A stretch of 64,000 bases of DNA from Fimbriimonas ginsengisoli Gsoil 348 (GTDB lineage: Bacteria; Armatimonadota; Fimbriimonadia; Fimbriimonadales; Fimbriimonadaceae). Under the pieces are notes generated by a model, which ran no database searches, was not told the origin of the DNA, and saw nothing but the letters and a program-made list of their open reading frames with translations. Positions within the stretch are counted from its first letter, which is position 1. Each line of letters opens with the position of its first letter. Positions 43,870 to 53,253 of this stretch are shown here, piece after piece. Made by a program: the position numbers and the translations under genes. The DNA lies in NCBI RefSeq assembly GCF_000724625.1, contig NZ_CP007139.1:806001-870000 (forward strand), in the 5' to 3' direction.

Positions 43870-44739
43870 ATGCTTTTCCTTTCCCCTATACTTCTCGCTA
43901 TGACATCGATGTCGGGGATTATCGAGCCGGGGGCGACGCTTCAGCAGCTTGGGACCGGATATTCCTTCACCGAAGGACCGGCGGTCGACAAACACGGGAA
44001 TGTGTACTTCACCGACCAGCCGAACGACCGGATCATGCGCTGGGACGTCGACGGGACGATCACGGAGTGGAAGAAGCCGGCCGGCCGGTCCAACGGAATG
44101 ACGTTCGACCACAAAGGAAACCTGATCTCCTGCGCCGACGGCGGCAACGAGCTCTGGAGCATCGCGCCCGATGGCAAGGTAACGGTTTTGGTCAAGGACT
44201 TCGGCGGCAAGCTGCTGAACGGACCGAACGACGTCTGGGTCCGCCCCGATAACGGCATGTATTTCACCGATCCACTCTACGTCCGCGACTATTGGACCCG
44301 AGACCCGGCGATGCAGCAAACCGGCCGTAACGTCTATTTCCTCTCCGCCGACCATAAGGTGCTGCGGCCGGTGGACGTCGACATGAAGCAGCCGAACGGA
44401 CTGGTGGGAACGAAGGACGGCAAAACGCTCTACGTGAGCGACATCGACGGTGGCAAGACCTACCGTTACCACATCGAGCCGGATGGCTCGCTCAGCCAGA
44501 AGCACCTCTTCTGCGAGCTCGGCTCCGACGGAATGACCCTCGACAACGAAGGAAACCTGTACCTAACTGGCCACGGCGTCACCGTCTTCGACAAGACCGG
44601 AAAGCAGATCGAGCACATCGACATCAAGGAAGGTTGGACCGCGAACATCACCTTCGCCGGCAAAGACCGCCATCTTCTCTTCATCACCGCCAGCAAAAGC
44701 GTTTATGGCCTGCGAATGCGGGTGCACGGCATTCAGTAG
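43870..44739 (+). CDS. SMP-30/gluconolactonase-like protein, secreted
   Basis: 289 residues with a signal-like N-terminus. The six-bladed propeller is marked by YSFTEGPAVDKHGNVYFTD (metal Glu), GRSNGMTFDHKGNL, LNGPNDVWVRPDNGMYFTD (Asn/Asp ligands), PNGLVGTKDGKTLYVSD and SDGMTLDNEGNLYLT. Members hydrolyse sugar lactones, and Caulobacter XylC (xylonolactonase) belongs here. Given the xylonate-type genes 6-9 kb away, a xylonolactone role is possible but unproven; other SMP-30 proteins act on gluconolactone. Confidence 0.9.
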   Translation: MLFLSPILLAMTSMSGIIEPGATLQQLGTGYSFTEGPAVDKHGNVYFTDQPNDRIMRWDVDGTITEWKKPAGRSNGMTFDHKGNLISCADGGNELWSIAPDGKVTVLVKDFGGKLLNGPNDVWVRPDNGMYFTDPLYVRDYWTRDPAMQQTGRNVYFLSADHKVLRPVDVDMKQPNGLVGTKDGKTLYVSDIDGGKTYRYHIEPDGSLSQKHLFCELGSDGMTLDNEGNLYLTGHGVTVFDKTGKQIEHIDIKEGWTANITFAGKDRHLLFITASKSVYGLRMRVHGIQ

Positions 44740-44773
44740 AGTCCACTAGATTCGGATTGGCGGATTATTCTTA

Positions 44774-44821
44774 CTCGGGCGGACCGCCCGAGATACTCAT
44801 GGGCGAGCCGCCCGTGCCACG
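44774..44821. repeat. Modular palindromic repeat element (short)
   Basis: CTCGGGCGG/CCGCCCGAG (44774-44792) and an imperfect CATGGGCG...CGCCCGTG (44798-44816) ending in GTGCCACG. Two modules of the dispersed family. Confidence 0.8.
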
Positions 44822-44875
44822 GTACGGGGGTAGAATGTAGGTTCGCGGCGGCCCCTGCGCCCGCGAATCCCCCTT

Positions 44876-45967
44876 ATGCTAAGAGCCGGTAACGTCGGCC
44901 TTCCGAACGTCGGAAAGTCGACTCTTTTTAATGCGGTCGTCGCCAATGCCAAGGCCCAAGCCGCCAATTTCCCTTTCTGCACCATCGAGCCGAACGTGGG
45001 CGTCGTAGCGGTGCCCGACAATCGCCTGAACGTGCTGGCCGGCATTACCGGCTCGATCGACACGATTCCGGCCCGGCTGGAATTCGTCGACATCGCCGGC
45101 TTGGTAAAGGGCGCGAGTCAGGGGGAAGGTCTTGGAAACCAGTTCCTGGCCAACATCCGCGAGGTGGACGCCATCGTGCACGTGGTCCGGTGTTTCGAGG
45201 ACGACGACATCATCCATGTCGCCGGCTCGGTAGATCCCGAACGCGATATCGAGATCATCAATATCGAATTGGCGCTTGCCGACATGTCTCAGGCCGAGCG
45301 CCGGCTGGATAAGGCGCGCAAGGAGCTGCGCACGAAGAAAGAGGCCCAGGTCGAAGTCGACGCGCTCGAGAAGATCGTGCCGATGCTTCAAGAGGGGCTG
45401 CCGGCGCGGTTAGCGAATCTGACGGACGACGAGCGGTTCTCCATCCGCTCCTTGGGGCTACTGACGCTCAAGCCAGTGATCTACGCCGCCAACGTCTCGG
45501 AAGACGATCTTGCCGAGGGGAACGCCTACGTGGAGAAGGTTCGTGCAATCGCCGCCCATGAAGGCGCGCAAGTGGTCGTGATCTCGGCCCAAGTCGAATC
45601 AGAGTTGGCCGAGCTTCCGGAATCCGACCGAGCCGAATTCTTAGAGTCGCTGGGAGCGAAGGAAGGCGGTTTGGCGTCCCTCATCCGGGCAACCTACGAT
45701 CTCCTAGGACTACAAACCTACTTCACCACCGGGCCGAAAGAAACGCGCGCCTGGACCATTACCAAGGGGATGACCGCCCCGCAAGCCGCGGGAGTCATTC
45801 ACTCCGACTTCGAGCGAGGGTTCATCCGCGCCGAGACCGTCGCGTACACCAACCTTGTCCAGTCCGGCTCGATGGCGGCGGCGAAGGAGAAGGGTTTGGT
45901 CGGAAGCGAAGGGCGCGATTACGTGGTCCGAGAAGGGGACGTTATGCTGTTCCGCTTCAACGTCTAG
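44876..45967 (+). CDS. ychF: Redox-regulated ATPase/GTPase YchF
   Basis: 363 residues. G1 is GLPNVGKST (residues 8-16), then [17 protein letters not shown] and [22 protein letters not shown], with a coiled domain and the C-terminal TGS domain ([34 protein letters not shown]). YchF (OLA1 family) prefers ATP, associates with ribosomes and modulates translation and oxidative stress responses. The start lacks a strong Shine-Dalgarno. It is unrelated in function to neighbours. Confidence 0.97.
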   Translation: MLRAGNVGLPNVGKSTLFNAVVANAKAQAANFPFCTIEPNVGVVAVPDNRLNVLAGITGSIDTIPARLEFVDIAGLVKGASQGEGLGNQFLANIREVDAIVHVVRCFEDDDIIHVAGSVDPERDIEIINIELALADMSQAERRLDKARKELRTKKEAQVEVDALEKIVPMLQEGLPARLANLTDDERFSIRSLGLLTLKPVIYAANVSEDDLAEGNAYVEKVRAIAAHEGAQVVVISAQVESELAELPESDRAEFLESLGAKEGGLASLIRATYDLLGLQTYFTTGPKETRAWTITKGMTAPQAAGVIHSDFERGFIRAETVAYTNLVQSGSMAAAKEKGLVGSEGRDYVVREGDVMLFRFNV

Positions 45968-45973
45968 CACCGC

Positions 45974-45979
45974 TATAGT
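45974..45979 (+). promoter_or_regulatory. TATAGT -10 box upstream of the BTAD regulator
   Basis: TATAGT lies just after the ychF stop. A transcript from here has a leader of about 115 bases before the first likely start and contains a GCAGCCG/CGGCTGC hairpin at 46007-46025. Confidence 0.35.
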
Positions 45980-46100
45980 AGTGACGTCGATCGTCGTGAA
46001 ACCACATGCAGCCGCCCCCGCGGCTGCGCCCAAAAGACCCGACCCTGAGGATTGTACGAGCGTCTTAGGTCCCGCGCGCTCCCGGCGGACGCGACCTTCG

Positions 46101-49100
46101 ATGAAGAATGGACCGGCCATGAATTCGATCGAGATAGGACCCCGGCTCTGTCTCTTCGGCCGACCCCGCCTCCTCGCCGGCGGGCGCGTTATCGACGGGT
46201 TTCTCACGAAGCGAAGCGCCTTCATCCTCGCCCGGCTCGCAATCTCGCATCAGCGGCAGATGTCGAGAGCCCAGCTTGCCGAAGTGCTCTGGCCGGAAGA
46301 TGGGTACGACGCCAGCCGCCTGAGGCTCCGGCAAGAGCTCTCTCGCCTCAGAAAGGTGTTGGAAGAATACGAGGGAATCCTCGTAGCCACCGGCGAATTC
46401 ATCCGGCTCGACACGACCGACTTCGAGCTCGACATCGAGGAGTTCGAGCGATGCGCCCGGGCCACCCGCGAAACCTCCGATCCTAAACGTCTCGAGTCCA
46501 ACCTGCGAAGAGTGGTAGAGATCGGCTCCGAACCGTTCATGGCAGAAGCCGACGAGGACTGGATCCGCGTCGAGCGGATCCGCCTCAACGTCATCCGTTA
46601 CGGCGCACTCGTCGACCTGGGGACGGCCCAGATTGAGGCTGGAAATCCCGAAGAGGCATTGGCGATGGCCCGCGATGCCATCACCATGGTTCCGGAGCGA
46701 GAGGGAGCCCATCTCTTGGCGGTTCGAGCCTTGGAAGATCTTGGCCATCGGGCGGACGCGCTTAGCCAGTTCGACATTCTTCGAAGCATCGTCAAAGACC
46801 GGCGAGGCGGACGCCTGTCGACCAATGCGGAAGGGGTGGCGGCATCGCTGGTCCCCACCCGCGCCGACCCCGCGGTGGGACTTAGATTCCAGTTCCCGGC
46901 CCCGGTCGAGCCGCTGTATGGGCGCGACGTTCAACTGCAGCAAGTCGTCGAGCGTCTCGACCCGTCCAACCCCGAAATTAGGCTCCTGAGCATCCTCGGC
47001 ATGGGAGGGATCGGCAAGACCCACCTGCTTCGCCACTCATGCTCGAGGCTCTCGAGCCCCTACAGTGGACGTGTCGCCTTCGTCGATCTCTCGGATTTGG
47101 ACGATTCGTCCCTCGTGCCCACCACGATCCTGCACTCGCTCGGTCTGGGATACGCCCCGACCGACGATCCGACGACCCGGCTGATCCGAGTTCTTTCCAC
47201 GGCTCCGGTGCTTCTCGCCCTCGATAACCTGGAGCAATTCGGCCCGGCGATCGCCCCCCTCCTCCGCCGTCTCCTCAGCGAAGTGCCGGCATTGCGGATC
47301 CTGGCCGGGAGCCGCGTTGCGCTGCAGATATCGGGCGAATACCGCTTGACTCTTCCCCCACTTCCCCTCCCCCACGAATCGGCCGAACGGCAGGAGGCGG
47401 AGACCTCGCCGGCAATGCGGCTCTTCCTGAAGGCGGTAGAAGCGGATCAGATCGGCCCCGGCCTCCGGCGCGAGGACTGGCCCACGATCTCCAATATCGT
47501 CCGCCGCATGGAAGGGGTCCCGCTTGGGCTTCAGCTCGCCGCCTCGCGGATGCGAACGCTCGGCCCGGCCACACTTTTGCAGGATCTAGACGAAGGTTTG
47601 AACCTTCTGGTCAACCGTCGCGAGGACGCGCCGGAGCGTCACCGGAGCCTTCGAAACGCGGTCGTGGGCAGCTTCAGCTACCTGGACCCTAAGCTGCGCG
47701 AGGCGCTTGCTTCGCTCTCCGTGTTCCGCGGCGGCTGGACCCTGGACGCGGCGGAGCAAGTTTGCGGGATCGCCGATCCCACCCGGACGATGGAGCGGCT
47801 CATCGATGCCTCCCTGGTCTACATCGCCACCGAAGGGCCTCGAATTCGCTTCCGGATGCTGGAGACCATCCGCGAACATGCCATCGAGCTGCTTGACGAA
47901 AATAAGAGCGATCTTCTCAAGCAGCGAGTCGTGGCCTGGCTGGTCGACCGATCCCACCTCGTAGCCTCGGAGTTGGTGGGAGACGCGGTCCGGCAGGAGA
48001 TCGACCGGCTGGTACCGGAAATCGACAACCTTCGGGAGGCGCTGACCTACTCCCTTGACCACGACATTGAGTCGGCTCTCATTTTTGGCGGCAACTTGCC
48101 ATCCTTTTGGCTCTATCGAACCAACGGCTACGAAGCCCATCAGTTCTACATTCAGCTCTTCGAACGGTGTGGGGATGCTCCGCCTTCCCCGCCGCTCTTG
48201 CGCGCGGCCTACGGGTACGCGTTGATCGCGCATTTCCTTCAGACCCCTAACCGGCCGGAGGTCTACGAGCGCGGCCTAAGCATTGGCCGGCAAATCGGCA
48301 ATCTGTCCTATGAAGTCAAACTTCGGGTTTTTCAGGCGTTCTTCGCCCAAAACTCGATCCAATACGACGAGTGCCGGGCGATCTTGGAGGGGATCGATCG
48401 ATTCGTCGAGGAAAACGACGCCTTTGAAAGCGCCGGATTCGTGGATAGGATCAAGGGAATGTTCCTCCACTACCAGGGGCAGCCCGAACTCGCGATCAAG
48501 CATTTTCGAGACGCGACCTCTTGGTTCAACTCCCGCGGTGAGCTCTTCTACCAAGTTCGGACAAGGGTGAATTTTGCGCTTGCCGCCCTCGACGCCAGCG
48601 ACATCGACCTGGCGCAAGCAGTACTCGCCGGGCTGGATGAGCAAGCCGCCGAGATCGGCTTCACGCTTCTGGTGCCCGCGATCGCCGTCGCCCAAGGGCG
48701 AACCGATCTCCTGCGGGGAAGACTGGACCAGGCGGTGAGCGCCTTCGAGAAGAGCATCTCGGGATGGCAAGAAATGGGATCGACTTTCCAGGAGGGGGAT
48801 GTTTGGACCGCATTGGGCCGAACCTACCTGGAGCAGGGGCGTCTTGCTGAAGCCAACGCGGCGTTCGGCAACTCAGCAAGGCTTTGGAAAACCGGCTACC
48901 CAGTCGCGCTGGCGGTTGCCTTGTGCGGCCTTGCGGCGGTCCAGTACCGAATCGGAGAACCGGCCCGGGCGGCTCGGATGTTGGCGGTGACCCGCCGTGA
49001 ATGGGCCGACGCGGGCGCGAAGTTGATACCATTTCACGCCGAGTTCGCTAATCGGTTAGAGGCCGACCTGTTGTCCACCTTAGGTATCGAAGCCTTGGAA

Positions 49101-49157
49101 ACTCCGACGCTGACGCTGGAGGAGGCGGTTCTGCTAGGGCGATCGCTCCCGGATTAA
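46101..49157 (+). CDS. BTAD/NB-ARC/TPR transcriptional activator (AfsR/SARP-like)
   Basis: 1018 residues from ATG 46101 (46119 also possible); the frame reaches back into ychF without support. An OmpR-like winged helix and BTAD domain (residues about 5-250: RLCLFGRPRLLAGGRVIDGF, QELSRLRKVLEE) come first. An NB-ARC ATPase follows, with the P-loop ILGMGGIGKTHLL (about residue 300) and Walker B VLLALDNLEQ. Arrays of TPR-like repeats fill the C-terminal half. Such proteins activate secondary-metabolism or stress genes in a nucleotide-dependent way. The targets are unknown. Its stop overlaps the next convergent gene by 4 bases (shared TTAA). Confidence 0.9.
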   Translation: MKNGPAMNSIEIGPRLCLFGRPRLLAGGRVIDGFLTKRSAFILARLAISHQRQMSRAQLAEVLWPEDGYDASRLRLRQELSRLRKVLEEYEGILVATGEFIRLDTTDFELDIEEFERCARATRETSDPKRLESNLRRVVEIGSEPFMAEADEDWIRVERIRLNVIRYGALVDLGTAQIEAGNPEEALAMARDAITMVPEREGAHLLAVRALEDLGHRADALSQFDILRSIVKDRRGGRLSTNAEGVAASLVPTRADPAVGLRFQFPAPVEPLYGRDVQLQQVVERLDPSNPEIRLLSILGMGGIGKTHLLRHSCSRLSSPYSGRVAFVDLSDLDDSSLVPTTILHSLGLGYAPTDDPTTRLIRVLSTAPVLLALDNLEQFGPAIAPLLRRLLSEVPALRILAGSRVALQISGEYRLTLPPLPLPHESAERQEAETSPAMRLFLKAVEADQIGPGLRREDWPTISNIVRRMEGVPLGLQLAASRMRTLGPATLLQDLDEGLNLLVNRREDAPERHRSLRNAVVGSFSYLDPKLREALASLSVFRGGWTLDAAEQVCGIADPTRTMERLIDASLVYIATEGPRIRFRMLETIREHAIELLDENKSDLLKQRVVAWLVDRSHLVASELVGDAVRQEIDRLVPEIDNLREALTYSLDHDIESALIFGGNLPSFWLYRTNGYEAHQFYIQLFERCGDAPPSPPLLRAAYGYALIAHFLQTPNRPEVYERGLSIGRQIGNLSYEVKLRVFQAFFAQNSIQYDECRAILEGIDRFVEENDAFESAGFVDRIKGMFLHYQGQPELAIKHFRDATSWFNSRGELFYQVRTRVNFALAALDASDIDLAQAVLAGLDEQAAEIGFTLLVPAIAVAQGRTDLLRGRLDQAVSAFEKSISGWQEMGSTFQEGDVWTALGRTYLEQGRLAEANAAFGNSARLWKTGYPVALAVALCGLAAVQYRIGEPARAARMLAVTRREWADAGAKLIPFHAEFANRLEADLLSTLGIEALETPTLTLEEAVLLGRSLPD

Positions 49158-49423
49158 TACTCGGCATATGCTTCGTCGACATAGCAGTACAGCCATCTCT
49201 CGCCAGGCTCGGCCGATGCGGCGACCGGGTGATTCTCGGCAGCGGCATGGCGGCTCGCATGGCGATTGGGTGAAGAGTCGCAACAGAGCGTCGCTCCGCA
49301 CGTTTGGCAGGTGCGAAGGTGCACCCAGTGGGAGCCAATCTTGAGGCACTCCTCGCAGGCGTGCGCCTTGGGCGTCTTCAGCTCTTCGAGCTGTTGGATA
49401 TGGGCGCAGATAGTGGCTTTCAT
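49154..49423 (-). CDS. UBP-type zinc finger protein
   Basis: 89 residues. Conserved Cys/His pattern of the ubiquitin-hydrolase zinc finger: C6, H8, C23-x-x-C26, C39-x-x-C42, C47, H54, H58, H65, with HWVHLRTCQTCGATLCCD. Bacterial versions have no ubiquitin partner and their role is unclear. TACGAT lies 7 bases before the ATG. The small size and intact cysteines are typical. Confidence 0.85.
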   Translation of the reverse strand: MKATICAHIQQLEELKTPKAHACEECLKIGSHWVHLRTCQTCGATLCCDSSPNRHASRHAAAENHPVAASAEPGERWLYCYVDEAYAEY

Positions 49424-49430
49424 TTTCTGA

Positions 49431-49436
49431 ATCGTA
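49431..49436 (-). promoter_or_regulatory. TACGAT -10 box
   Basis: On the minus strand TACGAT ends 7 bases before the ATG at 49423. No ribosome site lies between them, which fits leaderless transcription. Confidence 0.4.
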
Positions 49437-49481
49437 GCATCGGCAGGGGATCAGAAGTCGCCCTTGGTCGTCAATACTTGC

Positions 49482-50108
49482 ATGCCAAAACTGCGCGCCA
49501 CGCTCATCAATTGCTCCTTGAAGGGAGCGAATGAAAAGTCGAGCACTCAGGCGATGTTGAACAAGGTGATCGAGGTTTTGGAGAGGCGCGGAGTCGAATG
49601 CAAGACGATCCGGGCAGTCGAGGCGGGGATCAAGTTTGGCGTGGAGAGCGATATGGGGCCGGGTGACGGATGGCCGCCGATCCGGCAGCAAATCCTTGAC
49701 TCGCAGATTCTGGTGATCGGCACCCCAATCTGGCTAGGAGAGCGGTGCTCGGTATGCCAGATGGTGCTCGAGCGGATGGACGCGATGCTCAACGAGACGA
49801 ACGAGCAGGGACAGCTTCCGCTGTACAACAAGGTGGCGGGGGTCTGCGTGGTGGGCAATGAGGACGGGGCGCAGAACGTAGGGGCCGGCGTTCTCTACAA
49901 CCTTATGCAATTCGGCGCGACGATCCCTCCCAACGCCGAGGCGTATTGGGTCGGTCCGGCCGGTGGCCAAGACGATTTCGTCGACGTCGCCCAGGACGAC
50001 AAATATGTCCGCAAGCTTGTGAGCTACTTGGGCAATAACCTCGTTTTGATCGCGCGAATGCTCCAAGACAACCCGATCCCGGCGGAAGGGAATCGGTCCG
50101 AAAAGTAA
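49482..50108 (+). CDS. Flavodoxin/NAD(P)H-dependent FMN reductase-like protein
   Basis: 208 residues from ATG 49482; a TTG at 49464 is an alternative. The flavodoxin-like fold shows TLINCSLKGA (phosphate loop), ILVIGTPIWLGERCSVCQ and GVCVVGNEDGAQNVGAGVLYNLMQFGA. Members bind FMN and reduce quinones, azo dyes or metals in the cytosol. It lies upstream of an FAH-family gene but need not share its pathway. Confidence 0.88.
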   Translation: MPKLRATLINCSLKGANEKSSTQAMLNKVIEVLERRGVECKTIRAVEAGIKFGVESDMGPGDGWPPIRQQILDSQILVIGTPIWLGERCSVCQMVLERMDAMLNETNEQGQLPLYNKVAGVCVVGNEDGAQNVGAGVLYNLMQFGATIPPNAEAYWVGPAGGQDDFVDVAQDDKYVRKLVSYLGNNLVLIARMLQDNPIPAEGNRSEK

Positions 50109-50170
50109 TTCGGGAGGTTCGTCTCGTGTATCGGCCCCTCGAGGTGGGGGACGTGGCATGCTATTGGGGA

Positions 50171-50983
50171 ATGACGATCCTTTCCCGCATCCAAACCCCG
50201 GCCGGCCTCCGGTGGACGCTCGACGGCCGATCTCTTCCGTCCGGTTTGAGCTTATCGTTCTTGCTTGGCATGGGACGCGAAGAGATGATGCGGGTTCTTA
50301 CCGCGCTTCCAACCGAAGAGCTGGATGGCACTGCGGTTGCTCCGATCGAGCCGACTCAAGAGGTGTGGGCGAGCGGCGTGACGTACTTGCGAAGCAGTGT
50401 GGAGCGGCAGGCGGAGTCCTCGGTCGCCGACGTGTATGCCAGGGTCTATGAGGCGGCGCGGCCGGAAATCTTTTTCAAGACGCTTGGTCGGCGAGTCGTC
50501 GGTCCGGGAGGAAAGATCAGGATTCGCCGCGACAGCGACTGGAACGTGCCCGAGCCCGAGCTCGTGCTCGTCATCAATCGGTCTGGCGAGATCGTCGGCT
50601 ACACGGCGGGCGACGATGTGTCGAGCCGAAGCATCGAAGGGGAGAACCCGCTCTACCTACCCCAAGCGAAGACCTATGACGGCTCTTGCGCGATGGGACC
50701 CGGCATCGTTCTTGCTGCGGACGATGAGCTTGGCGACGTGCCGATCCACTTGTCGGTCGAGCGGGCGGGATCGAAGATCTTTGCGGGCGACGCCCGCACT
50801 TCGCAAATGAAGCGCTCGTTCGCAGACCTAGTTTCATATCTTGTCCGAGAAACGACGTTCGACGACGGGGTCTTCCTCTTTACCGGTACCGGCATCGTCC
50901 CCTCGCAGGATTTCACGTTGCTGCCCGGCGATGACGTGACGATCGCGGTAGGGGACGTCACCCTGCGGAACGCGGTCTCCTAG
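50171..50983 (+). CDS. FAH-family dehydratase/hydrolase (2-keto-3-deoxy sugar acid type)
   Basis: 270 residues from ATG 50171; a GTG at 50126 would add 15. The fumarylacetoacetate-hydrolase fold shows EVWASGVTYLRS, PEIFFKTLGRRVVGPG, NVPEPELVLVIN (metal Glu) and TAGDDVSSRSIEGENPLYL. The close relatives of this pattern dehydrate 2-keto-3-deoxy-aldonates, as Caulobacter XylX and archaeal KdaD do. The next gene but one encodes a xylonate-type dehydratase that would make its substrate. The pathway call is inference. Confidence 0.85.
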   Translation: MTILSRIQTPAGLRWTLDGRSLPSGLSLSFLLGMGREEMMRVLTALPTEELDGTAVAPIEPTQEVWASGVTYLRSSVERQAESSVADVYARVYEAARPEIFFKTLGRRVVGPGGKIRIRRDSDWNVPEPELVLVINRSGEIVGYTAGDDVSSRSIEGENPLYLPQAKTYDGSCAMGPGIVLAADDELGDVPIHLSVERAGSKIFAGDARTSQMKRSFADLVSYLVRETTFDDGVFLFTGTGIVPSQDFTLLPGDDVTIAVGDVTLRNAVS

Positions 50984-51009
50984 TGCTTGCAACCACGAAC
51001 CAGCCTCGA

Positions 51010-51039
51010 GGGTAATCAGTCCTACTGGACTGACTACCC
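51010..51039 (+). promoter_or_regulatory. Leader hairpin before the His-rich protein
   Basis: GGGTAATCAGTCC and GGACTGACTACCC pair with one mismatch around TACT, immediately upstream of the ribosome site GGAGAG. It may regulate translation or stabilise the mRNA. Confidence 0.45.
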
Positions 51040-51052
51040 TTGGAGAGCAAAT

Positions 51053-51307
51053 ATGAAAGCACCTATCGCCCTTGCAGCAACCTTGGTCATCGGCACGTCT
51101 CTTGTTGCGGCCCCGTCGCCGGTTCAGGCGCAGACGACCGTTCGACATCACCATCATCATCATCGCCTGGCGACCATCGCCACTGGAGTCGGTGCGTATG
51201 CGCTGGCCAAGCACAGCCACCACGGTTTCTTCCACAAGCACCCGATTTTGACCGGCGCCGCCGCGGCTTGGGCGATGCATCACCACCTCAAGCACAAGCA
51301 CCATTAA
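51053..51307 (+). CDS. Small secreted His-rich protein with natural hexahistidine
   Basis: 84 residues from ATG 51053 with GGAGAG upstream. A signal peptide ending VQAQ is followed by TTVRHHHHHHRLATI, a Gly/Ala-rich hydrophobic stretch and a His/Lys tail (HHHLKHKHH). There is no Cys. The His clusters suggest binding of Ni, Zn or Cu in the envelope. Between the two sugar-acid genes, it has no obvious link to the pathway. Family unknown. Confidence 0.72.
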   Translation: MKAPIALAATLVIGTSLVAAPSPVQAQTTVRHHHHHHRLATIATGVGAYALAKHSHHGFFHKHPILTGAAAAWAMHHHLKHKHH

Positions 51308-51317
51308 GCGTCGCGAC

Positions 51318-51344
51318 GTAGCATCGGCCGGGAGCCGATGCTAC
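51318..51344. repeat. Single palindromic repeat module
   Basis: GTAGCATCGGC (51318-51328) and GCCGATGCTAC (51334-51344) form a perfect 11-base stem. It is the isolated CATCGGC module also found within the elements at 32368 and 53237. It lies 10 bases before the next gene's start. Confidence 0.85.
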
Positions 51345-51354
51345 GATAGACTCG

Positions 51355-53253
51355 TTGCCAAACCCTGACCTGTACGACGTCGCCACAACCTCTCCCGGTC
51401 CCCTGGGGGAACTGCCGCTGACGGCGGAGATGCTGCTGGATCGCCCTTCGGGCGATCTGTTCGGTCTCTCTCAAGACGCCGGAATGGGGTGGGATCCGGC
51501 GAAGCTGGGCGGGAACGAATTTCTGATCCTCTCCACTCTGGGCGGACTTCGGGATGTCGACGGGAAACCGATCGCCCTCGGCTACCACACCGGACACTGG
51601 GAAGTCGGGCTCTTGGTGCGCGAGTGCGCGGAGGAGTTGGCGCGGCAAGGGGCGATCCCGTTCGCGGGCTTCGTGTCCGATCCGTGCGACGGCCGGACCC
51701 AGGGGACGACCGGGATGTTCGACTCCCTCCCGTACCGAAACGACGCCGCGGTCGTTCTGCGGCGCTTGATTCGCTCGCTCCCCAATCGTCGCGGCGTGAT
51801 CGGGGTAGCCACCTGCGACAAGGGGCTGCCCGCAATGATGATGGCCCTGGCGGCGATGCGCGATTTACCGTGCGCCATCGTGCCCGGAGGAGTCACACTA
51901 CCTCCCGCCCATGGCGAGGACGCGGGCAAGATCCAGAGCATCGGGGCTCGATTCTCGCACGGGTTGATCACCTTGAAAGAAGCCGCCGAAGCAGGTTGCC
52001 GAGCGTGCGCGACTCCCGGCGGAGGGTGTCAATTCTTCGGGACCGCCGCGACCGCCCAAGCGGTAGCCGAGGCGCTGGGAATGACGGTGCCCCACGCGGC
52101 GCTGGCGCCGAGCGGGCAGCCGATCTGGCTGGAGATCGCCACGCGAACCGCCTTGGCGATGCTGGAGCTCGACCGAAACGGGATCGACGGCAAACGGATC
52201 CTCACCGATAAGGCGATCGAGAACGCGATGCTCGTCCATGCGGCGTGCGGTGGCTCGACTAACCTCCTCATCCACATCCCCGCCATCGCCCACGCAGCGG
52301 GGCTTCGCCGGCCGACGGTGGAAGACTGGAGCCGGGTGAACCGCATGGTTCCGCGCCTAGTGGACGTTCTGCCGAATGGTCCGGCCGACCACCCGACGGT
52401 GCGTCTGTATCTGGCCGGCGGTGTCCCCGAGGTGATGCTTCACCTGCGACGAATGGGCGTGCTAAACACCGACTGCCTTACCGTAAGCGGGAAAACGGTG
52501 GGCGAAAACCTGGACGAGTGGGAAGGCTCCGAGCGGCGGCAACGGGTTCGCCAAGTTCTCGTCGAAAAGGACGGGGTGGATCCGGACGACGTAATCTCCT
52601 CACCCGACCAGGCGGCCGCGAAGGGGCTCACGCGCACCCTTTGTTTTCCGGTGGGAAATCTTGCGCCGGAGGGGAGCGTCATCAAAGCGACCTCGATCGA
52701 TCCGTCCGTGGTAGGGGACGACGGCGTGTATCGCAAGCGCGGGCCGGCGAAGGTTTTCACGAGCGAGCACGCGGCAATTGCCGCGATCAAATCGGGCGGA
52801 GTCAAAGCCGGTGACGTGATCGTGCTCACTTGTTGTGGCCCGCTCGGGACCGGGATGGAGGAGACGTATCAGCTTACGAGCGCGTTGAAATACCTTCCTT
52901 TTGGAAAGGAGGTCGCGTTGATCACGGATGCGCGATTCTCCGGCGTCAGCACGGGGGCATGCATCGGGCACGTCGGCCCCGAGGCGTTGGCGGGAGGGCC
53001 GATCGGGTGCGTTCGCGATGGCGATACGATCGAAATCATCGTCGATCGTATCCACATGACGGCGACGGTGAACGTCGTCGATCCGCCGGATTTTACGTCG
53101 CGCCCGTCGCGCGACGACCTGTCGTCGCACCCACTCCTGCCCGACGACACCCGCCTCTGGGCCGCCCTCATCACCGCCAGCGGCGGCCTCTGGGGCGGGT
53201 GCGTCTACGACGTTGAGGCGATTATCGGCAAGCTCAGTGGCACTGGCTTCTAG
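51355..53253 (+). CDS. YjhG/YagF-type D-xylonate dehydratase (IlvD/Edd family)
   Basis: 632 residues, start TTG 51355. It follows the E. coli YjhG/YagF pattern closely: [88 protein letters not shown]-type end. Cys111, Cys154 and Cys225 are the likely iron-sulfur ligands. The enzyme dehydrates xylonate to 2-keto-3-deoxy-xylonate. With the FAH-family gene upstream it would form consecutive steps of a Weimberg-type route. Slightly shorter than YjhG (655). Confidence 0.93.
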   Translation: MPNPDLYDVATTSPGPLGELPLTAEMLLDRPSGDLFGLSQDAGMGWDPAKLGGNEFLILSTLGGLRDVDGKPIALGYHTGHWEVGLLVRECAEELARQGAIPFAGFVSDPCDGRTQGTTGMFDSLPYRNDAAVVLRRLIRSLPNRRGVIGVATCDKGLPAMMMALAAMRDLPCAIVPGGVTLPPAHGEDAGKIQSIGARFSHGLITLKEAAEAGCRACATPGGGCQFFGTAATAQAVAEALGMTVPHAALAPSGQPIWLEIATRTALAMLELDRNGIDGKRILTDKAIENAMLVHAACGGSTNLLIHIPAIAHAAGLRRPTVEDWSRVNRMVPRLVDVLPNGPADHPTVRLYLAGGVPEVMLHLRRMGVLNTDCLTVSGKTVGENLDEWEGSERRQRVRQVLVEKDGVDPDDVISSPDQAAAKGLTRTLCFPVGNLAPEGSVIKATSIDPSVVGDDGVYRKRGPAKVFTSEHAAIAAIKSGGVKAGDVIVLTCCGPLGTGMEETYQLTSALKYLPFGKEVALITDARFSGVSTGACIGHVGPEALAGGPIGCVRDGDTIEIIVDRIHMTATVNVVDPPDFTSRPSRDDLSSHPLLPDDTRLWAALITASGGLWGGCVYDVEAIIGKLSGTGF

